From assembly GCA_026708035.1 (NCBI GenBank), contig JAPOVQ010000026.1, positions 1-64,000 on the forward strand: a DNA stretch of 64,000 nucleotides. Direction: 5' to 3'. This document shows positions 9,389 through 19,500 of the stretch, in pieces (the first letter of the stretch is position 1; each line of letters opens with the position of its first letter). Made by a program: the position numbers and the translations under genes. The notes under the pieces are model-generated. The model searched no databases. It saw only the letters and a list, made by a program, of their open reading frames with translations, and was not told the DNA's origin. Origin of the DNA: Chloroflexota bacterium. GTDB lineage: Bacteria > Chloroflexota > UBA11872.

Positions 9389-10414
9389 TCTAGCCTCTCC
9401 ATGATCTTTGCATGACCAAACTAGACACTTCCAATGTCCTTTGGGTTAGGTTCGGGCTCGAATTGTGCAAAATTGGCTGCGGCAACGACATCCGGCTGCG
9501 GACCGCAGCGTGCTGGCATTCCTGGTTGGATCGTAGTTGGCGGTGCGGATGCAGGCGGTCGTCGTGGCGCGCGTGCGCTGAAGACGAGCGGATTGACTCG
9601 CTCACGTTCTAGTCTTGCCTTCGAGGCAGTTAGCTTGCGCCGCTTGCGCCAGAACAACCTGCTGTCCCGTCCTGTGCCAAGGGTGGGTAGCGTCTAAAGG
9701 TAGGCGCTCCAAACGCGCGCGCCAAGGCCCAGCTAACCGATAAACCTCGGCGTGCCACGCGATTAGACTTTGACTCTATTGAGCCGCCTCGATCCGTGGC
9801 ATACCGTTGGGGGAATCTGACGGAAAGTGCAGTCTCGTCTAAATCTGATGGCCCGCATCTCCATTGCGACGCCGACAACATGCGTCCCACGGGCCATAGC
9901 CTCAGTCCAGGTAGGAACCTCCGTGTCGAATCGCTGGCCAAAGTGCGTGGCGTGATCGAGACGATGCGACACAGCCGAATTGACACCGTGCTGAGCATTC
10001 TCAAGTCCAACGTCCGCCAGTCATGTGAGCCCAAGAGGCGCCGGGGAGTTGAGATCCACCTTGCCTGTGCGATGGAGGACCGCCCACGTTATTCTGCTCT
10101 GATGACACGCGACAGATTGTATCGTCGGAGATGGCCGGACTCGCACGGAGGCAGGTGCGGAAGCTGCTGATCGACAGCCGAATCCATTTGGTCAGCAAAC
10201 GGGTGCCTCCAAAGGGCAACGTAGACGGCCCAAGTCTGGGGCCTGGGCCGGTCGACTCCGCGCCGCCGAACTAACAGGTTCGGCGGTCGGGACGACCGGA
10301 AAAGCTCCTGGCGGAGGCCCCTAGCCCTGAAGGCGATAGGCAGGTCACGGGCGGGCACACCGAGCGCCCACCGCGCCCACGGTCGCTTGACCGCGGGCGA
10401 GAGGAGGCCCTCCG
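9389..10414. other. Kilobase gap with no recognisable gene
   Basis: Several short frames exist, including a proline-rich 78-codon frame on the minus strand (9421-9657, TTG start) that would sit just upstream of the KAP gene in the same direction, but none resembles a known family and I cannot tell it from chance. The stretch may be decayed sequence between the KAP gene and the recombinase. Confidence 0.4.
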
Positions 10415-11389
10415 ATGTTGAGCATGACCGATGTCCACGACCTGCCGCTGCATACGGCCGTCGACCACTACCTGGTGGCGCTGCGCGTTGAAGGCGCGGC
10501 CCCGACGACCATCGAGACTTATCGCTCGGTCCTGGCGTCATACTTGCGCTGGGCGGCCGCGGACGCGGCGCCCACCCTGGCCGACTTCACCCTGCTCCAG
10601 GTCCGCGCCTACGTGGCGCACTTGCTGGGCGAGCACGTGCGCTTCGCCCATCACCACAACGTCCGCGCCGGCGGACAGCTGAGCGACTACACCATCAACC
10701 TGCACGGCCGCGTGCTGCGGGCCTTCGCCGCGTGGCTGGACCGGGAGGAGCACACCGAGGAGCACGTGCTGGCGCGGTTCAGGCCCCTGCACCCCAAGAC
10801 CAAGCCCATCGAGCCCCTCACTCCCGAGGAGTTCAAGAGGCTGGTGGCCGCGTTGACGGGACCGGCCAGTTTGCGGGCGCGCGGACGGGCGATGCTCTAT
10901 CTGCTGTTTGACACCGGCATCCGGGCGTCGGAGCTGGCCGACATTCGGCTGGGCGATCTCGATCTTGAGGCGGGGATCCTGCGGGTGCGCGGCAAGGGCA
11001 GCCAGCGCCAGCGGGTGAAGTGGCGCACCGTCGGCATGGGCGTGCGCGCCCAGCGCGCGGTTCAGCAGTACGCCTTCCGCCACCGGCCGCCCGCGATCCC
11101 CGTGGGCGAGGACCGGGTGTTCCTGACCCGCCACGGCCGGCGCATGACGCGCAATACGGTGCACCGGTTCGTGAAGCGTCTGGGGCGGCTGGCCGGCGTC
11201 GAGCGGGCGCACCCACACCTGTTCCGGCACTCAACGGGCGTGGCGTTCCTGCGCAGCGGCGGCTCGGAGAGCGTGCTGCAGCGCATCCTGGGGCACGCCA
11301 GCCGCGAGATGGTGGAGCACTACATGCACCTCGCGGACACGGACGTGACCCAGCTGCACCGCCGCCAAAGCCCACTGGATCACCTGTGA
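10415..11389 (+). CDS. Tyrosine recombinase/integrase (XerC/D-like), intact copy
   Basis: 324 aa. N-terminal SAM-like core-binding domain (about residues 10-115) followed by the catalytic domain with all expected residues: Arg in DTGIRASELADI, Lys in VRGKGSQRQR, H-x-x-R in HLFRHSTG, His in LGHASREM and the nucleophile Tyr in VEHYMHL. Preceded by GAGAGGAGG about 9 bases before the ATG. Parts of the same gene occur at 3316-3417 (3' end) and 14688-15092 (5' end), in the same orientation, so this family has been copied or rearranged repeatedly here. Probable role is integration or excision of a local element; no attachment site could be identified. Confidence 0.9.
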   Translation: MLSMTDVHDLPLHTAVDHYLVALRVEGAAPTTIETYRSVLASYLRWAAADAAPTLADFTLLQVRAYVAHLLGEHVRFAHHHNVRAGGQLSDYTINLHGRVLRAFAAWLDREEHTEEHVLARFRPLHPKTKPIEPLTPEEFKRLVAALTGPASLRARGRAMLYLLFDTGIRASELADIRLGDLDLEAGILRVRGKGSQRQRVKWRTVGMGVRAQRAVQQYAFRHRPPAIPVGEDRVFLTRHGRRMTRNTVHRFVKRLGRLAGVERAHPHLFRHSTGVAFLRSGGSESVLQRILGHASREMVEHYMHLADTDVTQLHRRQSPLDHL

Positions 11390-11880
11390 GGGCCTGGGGG
11401 CGCAGTCACGCCACACCGGACGCTAGCAAACCCTTTGGGTTCACGTCGCGCCGTCTCGCCGCGGCAGCGAATCCTCTCGGCTGCAGGCAAGCCGCACAGA
11501 TGCGAGCACTTCTCGATCAGCCGAGCGAGCTCGTCGCCCGGCTCTGAGAGGTCGGCGCTGATGGCCGCGATGTCTTAGTCCAAGCAGAAGGTGGATCACG
11601 GAGAGTCATCGAGGTCGGTGTAGGCCCGGTACGCCAGGCAGCCGCCGACTTGCCGAATGTGAATTAGGCTCTCGCTCAAATCTCTCGAGTGCCCGTCATC
11701 CTTCCATGGTCACCAACGGGAGTTCTGCGTCTCCTTCAGGATTGCGTCCAGGTCGAACTGCTGGTCGATGGCAATTGGCTGGGAGATGATCTCCTCGCTT
11801 TTCGTTGGCGAAGTGGCCGCCTTAGTCCTCTATTGGCCCCAAGTCGCTCCTAGTCGCCCCAAGTCGCCCCCAAGTCGCCG
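11390..11880. other. Decayed stretch downstream of the recombinase
   Basis: A minus-strand frame around 11400-11700 looks protein-like (for example LIHIRQVGGCLAYRAYTDLD) but carries stops and matches nothing I recognise. Near 11835-11880 a short motif related to CCCCAAGTCGC is repeated three to four times, just downstream of the AlbA gene stop. Confidence 0.4.
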
Positions 11881-13305
11881 TCAGGCGTCCCGCCTCCACC
11901 GCCCCCATCTCCCACGACCCGGAGGCACAACCAGTCCTTCGTCCCTCAACTCCTCCAGCGCTCGACGTACTTGCCGTTCGCTGACGGCGGGTCCCAGCCT
12001 GGAGTGGATGACACGCAGTGTCAGGCCGGCCTCGGCCTGGTCCAGCAAGGTCAGGATCAAATCTCGGCGCTCAGCGGGCGATGTGCCGGCATTGATAGGT
12101 GCCAGCGCGGGCTGGCCATGGCGAAAACGCACGGTCACCGCCACACCGCTATCCTCGATTTCAGGGACGGGGAGCCCCGCGCCGGTTGCCAGATCCACCA
12201 TCTTGAGCGTTCCGCTTCCCCACTCTTCAATGATCCCGCGCCGGTAAAACGTGCGGGCGATCAACGGATTCCATGGCCGGGACTCGTGCGGAGCGAAGAG
12301 CTGCTCGGGCGTCAAGCCGAAATGAAGCGAGCCGGAGGATGTCACCTCCAGGCGGTCGTCGTAGATCGCCAATCCAACCGAGCCGCTGCCACTGGAGTAG
12401 TCGCGATGGCACAGCGCGTTCGCGACCGCTTCACGCGTGGCAAGCGGCGGGTAGAGCGGTTCGTCGACGCGCTCGAAGCGGTCCCGCTCAAACCGGCTCG
12501 CGATGGGTAGCGAGTCTCGCAGGAAGTGTTCGGCGCTCGCCAGGAGCGTGAGTGCGTTGCCGTTGAACTGACGGTTGTCAAGGAACTCCGTCCGGTCGAG
12601 CCCCCGAAACCGGGCAACACGTAGCAAGCATTGCGGCATCTCGACCTCGAGCCGCTCTGCCTTGCCGAACAGCACTGAGGCCGCCCGCAACAGCACCCCC
12701 TCGCGCAGGAGGCCGAGTCCGCGCAGGAGGTCGGCTGGCTCTCTGCTTGGCGGCTCCGCGATCCGGCCTCGCCCGACTGCCTCCGCGACCGTCCGACGAA
12801 CCTCCGCCACGTCCAGGTCGTCAATCGACCAGCCGTCGGCGGGCTGGTTCTCCCAGCGCTGCTCGCTGTGTATTCGCTCGAAGAGCATCCGGTTGTACTC
12901 GTCAGCGGACATTGCCACCGTGGTGCTGCCAACGCGACAGTAGGCGGCGCCGCGGTAGGTGTAGGGTCTCGATGTCCCCCGAGTCGCGCTGACCACGATC
13001 ACGTCTCGGCCGCAATCCAGGTGGACCCGTTCGATCCCCGGAAACGCGGGAGGGTCGATGCGCTGAAGCTCAGCGCTCAAGTCCTCGATGGTGCTCTCGC
13101 CGACTTGCAGACCAACGATGGCGCCTGTTTGCGTCACGCCGAAGAGGACCCGCCCGCCGTCCTGGTTCAGGAAGGCGCAAACCGTCTGGGTCGCTTCGCG
13201 GCGCGTCCCCGTGGTCTCTTTGCACTCCAGAGCCTCAGACTCGCCGGACGCGACAAGGGCTGCGATCTGCTCAGGCGTCACGATGCTAATCCTACCGATG
13301 CTCAC
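11881..13305 (-). CDS. AlbA_2 (Schlafen-like) DNA-binding protein with ATPase-fold and winged-helix parts
   Basis: 474 aa from a GTG at 13305 (a second GTG lies in frame a few codons on). Residues about 10-125 form the AlbA_2/Schlafen N-terminal domain (ALECKETT, FLNQDGGRVLFGV). The middle carries the REAVANALCHRDYS motif and a GSGTLKMV-type glycine loop seen in the HATPase_c_4 half of RecG-like putative transcriptional regulators, and the last 70 residues look like a winged helix. This architecture is common in bacterial genomes; roles range from regulation to phage defence, and neither can be chosen from sequence. It stands alone between the recombinase and a lipoprotein gene. Confidence 0.8.
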   Translation of the reverse strand: MSIGRISIVTPEQIAALVASGESEALECKETTGTRREATQTVCAFLNQDGGRVLFGVTQTGAIVGLQVGESTIEDLSAELQRIDPPAFPGIERVHLDCGRDVIVVSATRGTSRPYTYRGAAYCRVGSTTVAMSADEYNRMLFERIHSEQRWENQPADGWSIDDLDVAEVRRTVAEAVGRGRIAEPPSREPADLLRGLGLLREGVLLRAASVLFGKAERLEVEMPQCLLRVARFRGLDRTEFLDNRQFNGNALTLLASAEHFLRDSLPIASRFERDRFERVDEPLYPPLATREAVANALCHRDYSSGSGSVGLAIYDDRLEVTSSGSLHFGLTPEQLFAPHESRPWNPLIARTFYRRGIIEEWGSGTLKMVDLATGAGLPVPEIEDSGVAVTVRFRHGQPALAPINAGTSPAERRDLILTLLDQAEAGLTLRVIHSRLGPAVSERQVRRALEELRDEGLVVPPGRGRWGRWRRDA

Positions 13306-13466
13306 ACTCGCGAGGGCGACGAGCGTCGTTTACCAGGTACCTCAAGACTTGGCGTAGGCCCACATGCGCCGAGCATAGGCCGTGGAATCGCATCCGAAGA
13401 CCTGGCGCGGAGTCATAACCGATGAGTCCAACCGCCGGCACGCGTGGGGCGTTTCATCGGCGTCTC

Positions 13467-14390
13467 CTACCGATCATTTGGAGCCGGAGGGGGTGACCGT
13501 GTTTTGCTCCGGATTGCCGCTGCGCCCGATGGCGTTCGGGGGACCTCGCATGGCTCCACCGTTTCAGCTGGCACGCTGACCAGGCGCTCGCCGAACTTGG
13601 ACGCGGTGGTCTCGGGCAGAGGTGGGGACTGGGGGCCCGTGTCGTCACCGCCGCTGACCGGGACCTCAACCACCACCTTGCTGACTATGATGTTGCCGCA
13701 GGGGTCGGTATCCGCGGGCTCTACGGGTATTTCGCCCGCGACGGCCGGTACCAAGGCCGGTCCCGTGTAGCGGATGTCGCGAAAGTCATCAATCGACTCC
13801 CACCCCTTGTGCTGCCGCATGCTCTCCCGTTCTGCCGGAGAGAAGCGTTCCCAGGTATAGACGATGAGTTCGTCGTGGAAGACATCCCCCAAGCGCACGG
13901 TCGTACCCGACGGAATGTGCAGGGCTGGTACGCGCGCGTTGATGACGGCCTCGGTGGCCCGCCGACGCATGTCATCCAACGGGTACGCCGCGCGTGCATC
14001 GGTCAACCGCCGCTTGACCTCAACGGGATCCGTGATGATCCGCACGGCCTCGGAGTTCTCGGCGGGCGAATTAGACGTGTAGTACGGCATCACAGCCGGT
14101 CCCGTCACCTGAAAGTCGGACAGCGCGTCGAGTGACGGAACCTCCAGACGCTCTCGCTCCGCTGTCGACATTTCTTCCCGGTAGTAGGCAATCACGTCGT
14201 CCGGGACGACATCCCCGAGGCGGACCGTCGTCCCCTCCAGCACGATGAGTGCTGGTGCCTCGGCAGCGGGCACCGCGCTCCCACACGCCGCTAGCGCGAT
14301 GACGAGCGCCCCGACGACGAGCACGACCACGGCAATCGTGCAGATCCCTGTGATGCTGATGGCCAGCGTCGGGCGCGGCGTGCGCGGCAT
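13467..14390 (-). CDS. Predicted lipoprotein with a duplicated about 50-residue module
   Basis: Start placed at 14390 (MPRTPRPTL...) because a hydrophobic helix and the lipobox LAACGS follow at the right distance; longer frames to 14648 add only low-complexity sequence. After the lipidated Cys, two copies of one module occur: TTVRLGDVVPDDVIAYYREE and TTVRLGDVFHDELIVYTWER, each followed by S-x-AERE, a linker with SxDDF/SDFQ and a TGPA-[LV]-[MV]-P end, separated by about 90 residues. The C-terminus is proline-rich. I do not recognise the family. An outer-surface lipoprotein is unexpected among recombinase copies and may be cargo of the element. The gap 13306-13466 shows nothing. Confidence 0.6.
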   Translation of the reverse strand: MPRTPRPTLAISITGICTIAVVVLVVGALVIALAACGSAVPAAEAPALIVLEGTTVRLGDVVPDDVIAYYREEMSTAERERLEVPSLDALSDFQVTGPAVMPYYTSNSPAENSEAVRIITDPVEVKRRLTDARAAYPLDDMRRRATEAVINARVPALHIPSGTTVRLGDVFHDELIVYTWERFSPAERESMRQHKGWESIDDFRDIRYTGPALVPAVAGEIPVEPADTDPCGNIIVSKVVVEVPVSGGDDTGPQSPPLPETTASKFGERLVSVPAETVEPCEVPRTPSGAAAIRSKTRSPPPAPNDR

Positions 14391-14687
14391 CGGCGCCCCC
14401 GTCCACCCGGTGGGCCTCGCCGCCCACCTAGCGGCAACGTAGCTCGCGGTGGCCCACGCGACAAGCGGAATCGCTTCGCCAGCGCGTGCCACGTAGCGAT
14501 CGGAGGCGGCCATGGAAATGACGAATGGGGATATTGCAGGTCTGCTGGAAGGCGTTTGGACAGCGCCGCGCTCATGGCGTGCCTGGCGGTGACCGTTGGG
14601 CTGTGCCGGCATGCTTTTATCCGCCCGCTGCGGTGCGGCGCCGGGCATTTCACAGATGCTTGACTACTGGCAGGCGTAGGCACCCCG

Positions 14688-15092
14688 ATGTTGGGCATGA
14701 CCCACGTTCACGACCTGCCGCTGCAGATGGCCGTCGACCACTACCTGGTGGCGCTGCGCGTCGAAGGCGCGGCCCGGACGACCATCGAAACCTATCGCTC
14801 GGTCCCGGCGTCCTACCTGCGTTGGACGACCACGGATGTGTCGCCCACCTTGGCCGACTTCACCCTGCTCCAGGTGCACGGCTACTTGGCGCACCTGATG
14901 GGCGAGCACGTGCGCTTCGCCCATCACCACAACGTCCGCGCCGGCGGACGGCTGAGCGACTACACCATCAACCTACACGGCCGCGTGCTCCGGGCTTTCG
15001 CTGTGTAGCCGGTTCGAGAGGCGGACACGGAGGGGCATGTGCTCGCGCACTTCAAGCCACCGCGCCCAAGATCCAAGCCCATAGTGCCCCTC
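14688..15092 (+). pseudogene. Tyrosine recombinase, 5' fragment
   Basis: The first about 135 codons match the intact copy at 10415 closely (TDVHDLPLH versus THVHDLPLQ start, VDHYLVALRVEGAA, FAHHHNVRAGG). TAG at 15006-15008 replaces a TGG (Trp) of the intact copy, and similarity stops at KPIVPL near 15092, where unrelated sequence begins. The whole catalytic domain is absent. Confidence 0.85.
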
Positions 15093-15155
15093 TCCGTCGT
15101 TCCGAGCGCAGTGAGGATTCGAAGGCATCAAGGCCCCGCTCCAGCAGGGCCGTCT

Positions 15156-15427
15156 CTAGCTGGTAGCTGGGTCATAGCCATGGGCGTTCAGTCGATCTTG
15201 CGCGACCTGGCGTTGCTCGTTGCTGAAGAGTGGTTTCAACCGATCTTGCACCGCCAGCGCCTCCATGGCGACGTCCAGCCAATCAAGCTCCCACAGCGTG
15301 GTCAAGCTGGACTGTGCCACGGGCCCCCTCAGCAACCGCTTCGCCGCTCCGACTCCGCCATGCTTGTGGACCATTCACCGGAAACGGTTCGGATGATACC
15401 CGAGCTCGGGAGCGGGCCCATGGATGT
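15156..15427 (-). pseudogene. Fragment of a conserved hypothetical protein
   Basis: Reading leftward: ELGYHPNRFR, an in-frame TGA, then MVHKHGGVGAAKRLLRGP, SSLTTLWELDWLDVAMEAL and a tail ending GYDPATS. This looks like the C-terminal piece of a conserved bacterial protein of unknown function, joined to the truncated recombinase. It could be expressed from the internal ATG as a 72-aa protein. From 15428 to 15589 I see nothing. Confidence 0.45.
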
Positions 15428-15589
15428 TGAGCATCGCCCTGTGGGATTTGCCTTCGAAGCTCGCGGTCATCCTTAGCTCCCTTGTACCGTCGCCCTACTC
15501 AAGTACCGCGCGCCGCGCGCCGTACCGCTGCCTGACCCTAAACTGCCTCGGGTGCCTGCGCGGACCGACATCCAAAGCCGGACCGTGGT

Positions 15590-16456
15590 TCAACCGCCCG
15601 CGTCAATCCCGCCGAAACTATCCAAACCGTCAGGCTGGATGACGTATCGAAAGCGTAGTTCATCGCAGTCATCGTCCCGGATGTCGCCCTTGATTGCCAA
15701 AACCTGTACGGCAGCATAGAAGCCGTGGGTGTTTCGGAACAGCACAATCTGCCCGACGCGTGGCGTCTGCCAATCGGACGTGTAGTCCAGCAACTCGGCA
15801 CCAGTCACCTGCGAAATCGATTGTAATTTACGAGGTGCAAGTGCAATGCCGTTGATCGATGGGGAATGATTGTAAACATGAATACTTGTATCACTTGCTT
15901 TAGTCCATACAGTTTCGAATTCTAGCGTGTCACGGCCAATTACATATCGGCCATTATGGCTACTATAGTCAAATACTACTTCGCCGGTCAAAGATGTCAT
16001 TCTCGGAGGCGGCACCTGAGAGGCTTTGCCCTCGAACCGTCCAACGCCGAGTTTTTCAAGAGCCATCGCTGCGATCTCAGCAGGCAAGAATTCTTCGGCA
16101 CGCAAGTAGAATATGTCTCCAGGCAAACCTGGAACTTCCGTATCATCGAATTGTACTGGCAATATGAACTCACGTGATTCTTGGACCGCACGGCTGAGAA
16201 TCGAACGCCGCTCATGTCGAGGCCAAGCTTTATCAACATAGTGTCTCGATATGAACATTACGACTACATTAGCCCTACGTTCATACACCTGCTGGAACTC
16301 TTCCGCGGCATGCTTTCCCCAGAGTTCAACCTTCTCGAACTCATCGTAGAATACGCTGACCCCTCGACTCTGTATCGATTGGGCAACTTGCTTGACATAG
16401 CAGCGTTGCTCGCCAGCAAATGACAGTGCTATTTCATATTCATTCATGGAAATCAT
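15590..16456 (-). CDS. TIR-domain protein with an unassigned C-terminal beta-rich domain
   Basis: Intact 288 aa. Residues 5-135 form a bacterial TIR_2-type domain: EIALSFAGEQRCYVKQVAQ, VFYDEFEKVELWGKH, VVVMFISRHY and KAWPRHERRS, the last with the S-x7-W-x3-E spacing (S70, W78, E82) that holds the catalytic Glu of NADase TIRs. Residues 150-288 are beta-rich with no motif I can name (FDYSSHNGRYVIG, YTSDWQTPRVG) and may be a sensor or ligand-binding module; that is inference. The type IIG gene ends 62 bp upstream in the same direction (stop at 16518), so the two could be co-transcribed. Confidence 0.8.
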   Translation of the reverse strand: MISMNEYEIALSFAGEQRCYVKQVAQSIQSRGVSVFYDEFEKVELWGKHAAEEFQQVYERRANVVVMFISRHYVDKAWPRHERRSILSRAVQESREFILPVQFDDTEVPGLPGDIFYLRAEEFLPAEIAAMALEKLGVGRFEGKASQVPPPRMTSLTGEVVFDYSSHNGRYVIGRDTLEFETVWTKASDTSIHVYNHSPSINGIALAPRKLQSISQVTGAELLDYTSDWQTPRVGQIVLFRNTHGFYAAVQVLAIKGDIRDDDCDELRFRYVIQPDGLDSFGGIDAGG

Positions 16457-16517
16457 CTCGATCTTAGACTGGAGAATTGTAGGCGCTCTTGGCTGTTACT
16501 CCTAGCCATTTCTCATG

Positions 16518-19500
16518 CTACACCGCCACAACGGTCTCGGTATCCCCTGCCCCCAGGGCGTTCATGTAGGCGAGGATGAGTTCTTTGGTGCGGTAGTGGC
16601 CTTCAAAGTGGGCTTCGTTTTCGCGGCGGACGATGGGGAAGGTGTCGAGGACGTAGGCGGCGTCGGCGCGGTCGAGGCCGTAGAGGTGGAAGTAGAGGGC
16701 GTCTAGGCGGGCGCGGAGGTGGCGGCGGTCTTCCTCGTCCCAGATGAACGGGTCGCCGCCGTAGCCGAGGTCGCGGGCGAAGGGCTCCATGTCGTGCGCG
16801 GTGTAGGTGAGCCGCAGCACATGGTCCCGCACCAGCTCGGCGGCAGTGACGTCGCCGAAGCGGCGGTCGTAGGCGTCGGGGGCGATCACGGGGAGCTGTT
16901 CGAGGATGAATAGGTTCAAGGTTGTCCCTTGAACCTTCTGCCGGGCGACGAAGTCGAGGCATATGGCATTCAGGTTCGCCGTGAGCGTGGCCGCGCTCGC
17001 GGCATCGGAGGCGTATTGGGCGTCTGATTCCTCATGACCTTTGGAAGATGAGGCGTGCTGCGTGAACATCAACGGCACCTTGTTCCCGTAGCCGGCCCAC
17101 GGGACTATGCAAGCGATCACCGTTCTCACGTCGGTCGGGCGCGCGATGTCCCGGAATCCCAGTGTGTAGCCGGTGGTTTCGGGAAGGTTTAGCTCAACTT
17201 CCTTTGCCGGAACCCAGTACTGCGACTGGGGCAGGAATGCGGGGTCGGCGTGCTGCGCCTCGGTGACCTCTTCGCTGAGATAGGGGTTGTGAGTGCTCTC
17301 GGGGTTGACCCTGACCGAGTTGGCTCGGTGGTCGAACTGGTGAATCATCCGACCCTGGTAAAGCGGCAGATAAAGCTCCGCGCCCTTCTTCCAGCGATTG
17401 CCCTGGATTGGGTAGCACCCCTCGTCCTCGAGCTGCGCTGCGGTGCGGAAGAGGTGCGAGTCGTTGGTCATGTCGAACATGCGGACGTATCTGACCGGCC
17501 AGACGCGGCGCTCCTCACCGCTGGAGCGGTCCACCAGTACGGGGTGGTTGGCGTAAATGCGGCGGGTGATCTCGGCGTCGCGGCGGGTGCGGAAGACGGG
17601 CGCGGTACCGGTGTTCGGGTTTACGCGCGCGAAGTCTTCCGGCGCGAGCGCGAAGCAGCGGTCGGGGTCGTCGATGGCCGCCACGTCGTGCAGGAAAAAG
17701 GCGCAGGCGGACTCAGTGAACGTGCGTTTGGCGCCGCCGAAGATGAGGGCGCAGAACTTGAAACGGGAGTCGATATCGGGGAAGAAGGGCGGCAGGTCGG
17801 TATTCAGTCGGCGGTTCTCGAAGTCGAACAGTCCGCCGACGCGCCCGCCGGTAGAGACGGTTTGGAAGAACCGGGCGGCGGTCTTGTCGGCGTAGATGCC
17901 GGACGGCGTGAGCAGGCCGACGAAGCCGTCGGGCTTGACGAGGCCCATGGCCCGCTCGACGAAGAGGGAGTAGAGGTTGATGTCGCCGCCGCCGAGCAAG
18001 GGGTATTCGCCGGAGGCGCGGATCAACTTGCCCAGGGTGTCGGCGCGGTCCTTGGCGGCGTCGTAGGCGGCGACCAGGGTGGCGGGCGGATGCCCCTCAC
18101 CCCGGCCCTCTCCCCCAGGAGAGGGAGCCGGAGGACCCCCTCCCCAGCCCTCCCCCTTCCAGGTGGAGGGGGCCGGACCGGCCTGGTCTCGGAGCTGCTG
18201 GATGGCGGCTTTGCGGGCGGCGGCGGTTGGGGCGCGGGCGATGGCGGGGTCGCGGGTGGCGAACCACTCGACCTCTTGCAGCTTGATGCGGTCCCAGGGC
18301 GGATTGCCGATCACGGCGTCGAAGCCGCCCTCGGGCTGGCGGCTCTGCCAGTGATGCCAGACCCCGGGGAAGGCGACCTCCCAGTGCAGGAACTCCTCGC
18401 GGTCGGCGATGGCCCGGGACTGCGTCCAGCGGTCCGTGAACTCGCGCCAGATGTCGTCCCGGGCGATTTCGCCGTCGGCGGCGTCCGGGCCGCGGGCCAG
18501 CAGGTCGAAGGCGATGCTCGACTCGCGTCCCAGCGCCTCAACCACCGAGCCTTCGACGGTGGCCAGCGCGCGTTTCTTCAGCCCTGCCGTCTGCCAGCGC
18601 AGGCCGGCGAGGAAGTCCAGCACGCCGCGCAGGTCGGCCGTGGCCTGCTCGACGCCCTCGAACAGCCCGGCTGATTCCTTCACCTCGGCCACGTCGGCAT
18701 CGGAGAGCCGCTCGATACGCTGCATGCCGGCCGTGGCGGCCTCGGCCCCGGCGATGGCGCTGCTGGCGCTGAGGCCGCCGAGCCGGTCGAAGTCCTGGCG
18801 CGCGTCCAGCACCCGCAGGCCCAGCAGCGAGTCGCCGCAGCGCAGGTGGTGATCCAGGAACGACAGCGGCGCGCCCACGGTGAAGCTGTGCAGCCACAGC
18901 GACACCTTGGCCAGCTCGACGGTCAGCGGATTCTTGTCCACCCCGTAGATGCAGCGCTTGAGCACCATGCGCCGGATGATGGTCTGGTCGCTCAGCTGCG
19001 CCGCGTCCATGACCCAGTTGGCGTCCCGCGCGCGCTGCAGGATGTCGCGCCGAATGGCCGCCACGCGCCCCAGCAGCGGCGACTCGTAGGCGTCGTCCCC
19101 GTCCAGCCACTCCGGCACCGCCGGGACGTACTCGATCAGGTCGGCGACGTAGTCGGCCAGGAAGTCGACGGCGGTGACGAGGAAGTGGCCGCTGCCCATG
19201 GCCGGGTCCAGCACCTTCAACTCCAGCACCGCTTCGGCCGGGTCCAGCCGCTCCAATTCCGCTTTGCGATCGGCCTTGGGTCGGCGGTCGCTGGCAAGCT
19301 CGCGCGCCTTGTCCTCGAACGCCGCCAGCCGCTCTTCCGCCAGCGGCTTGAGCGTCTGGTCCAGGATTAGGTCCACCAGCTCCTGCGGGGTGTAAAAGCT
19401 GCCGCTGTCCTTGCGCGCGTAGGGATTGAGGCGGGTTTCGATTTCGCCCCGGCTGTTGCGCACCGGCTCCCGCTCCAGCAGCCGCTCGTAGATCGAGCCC

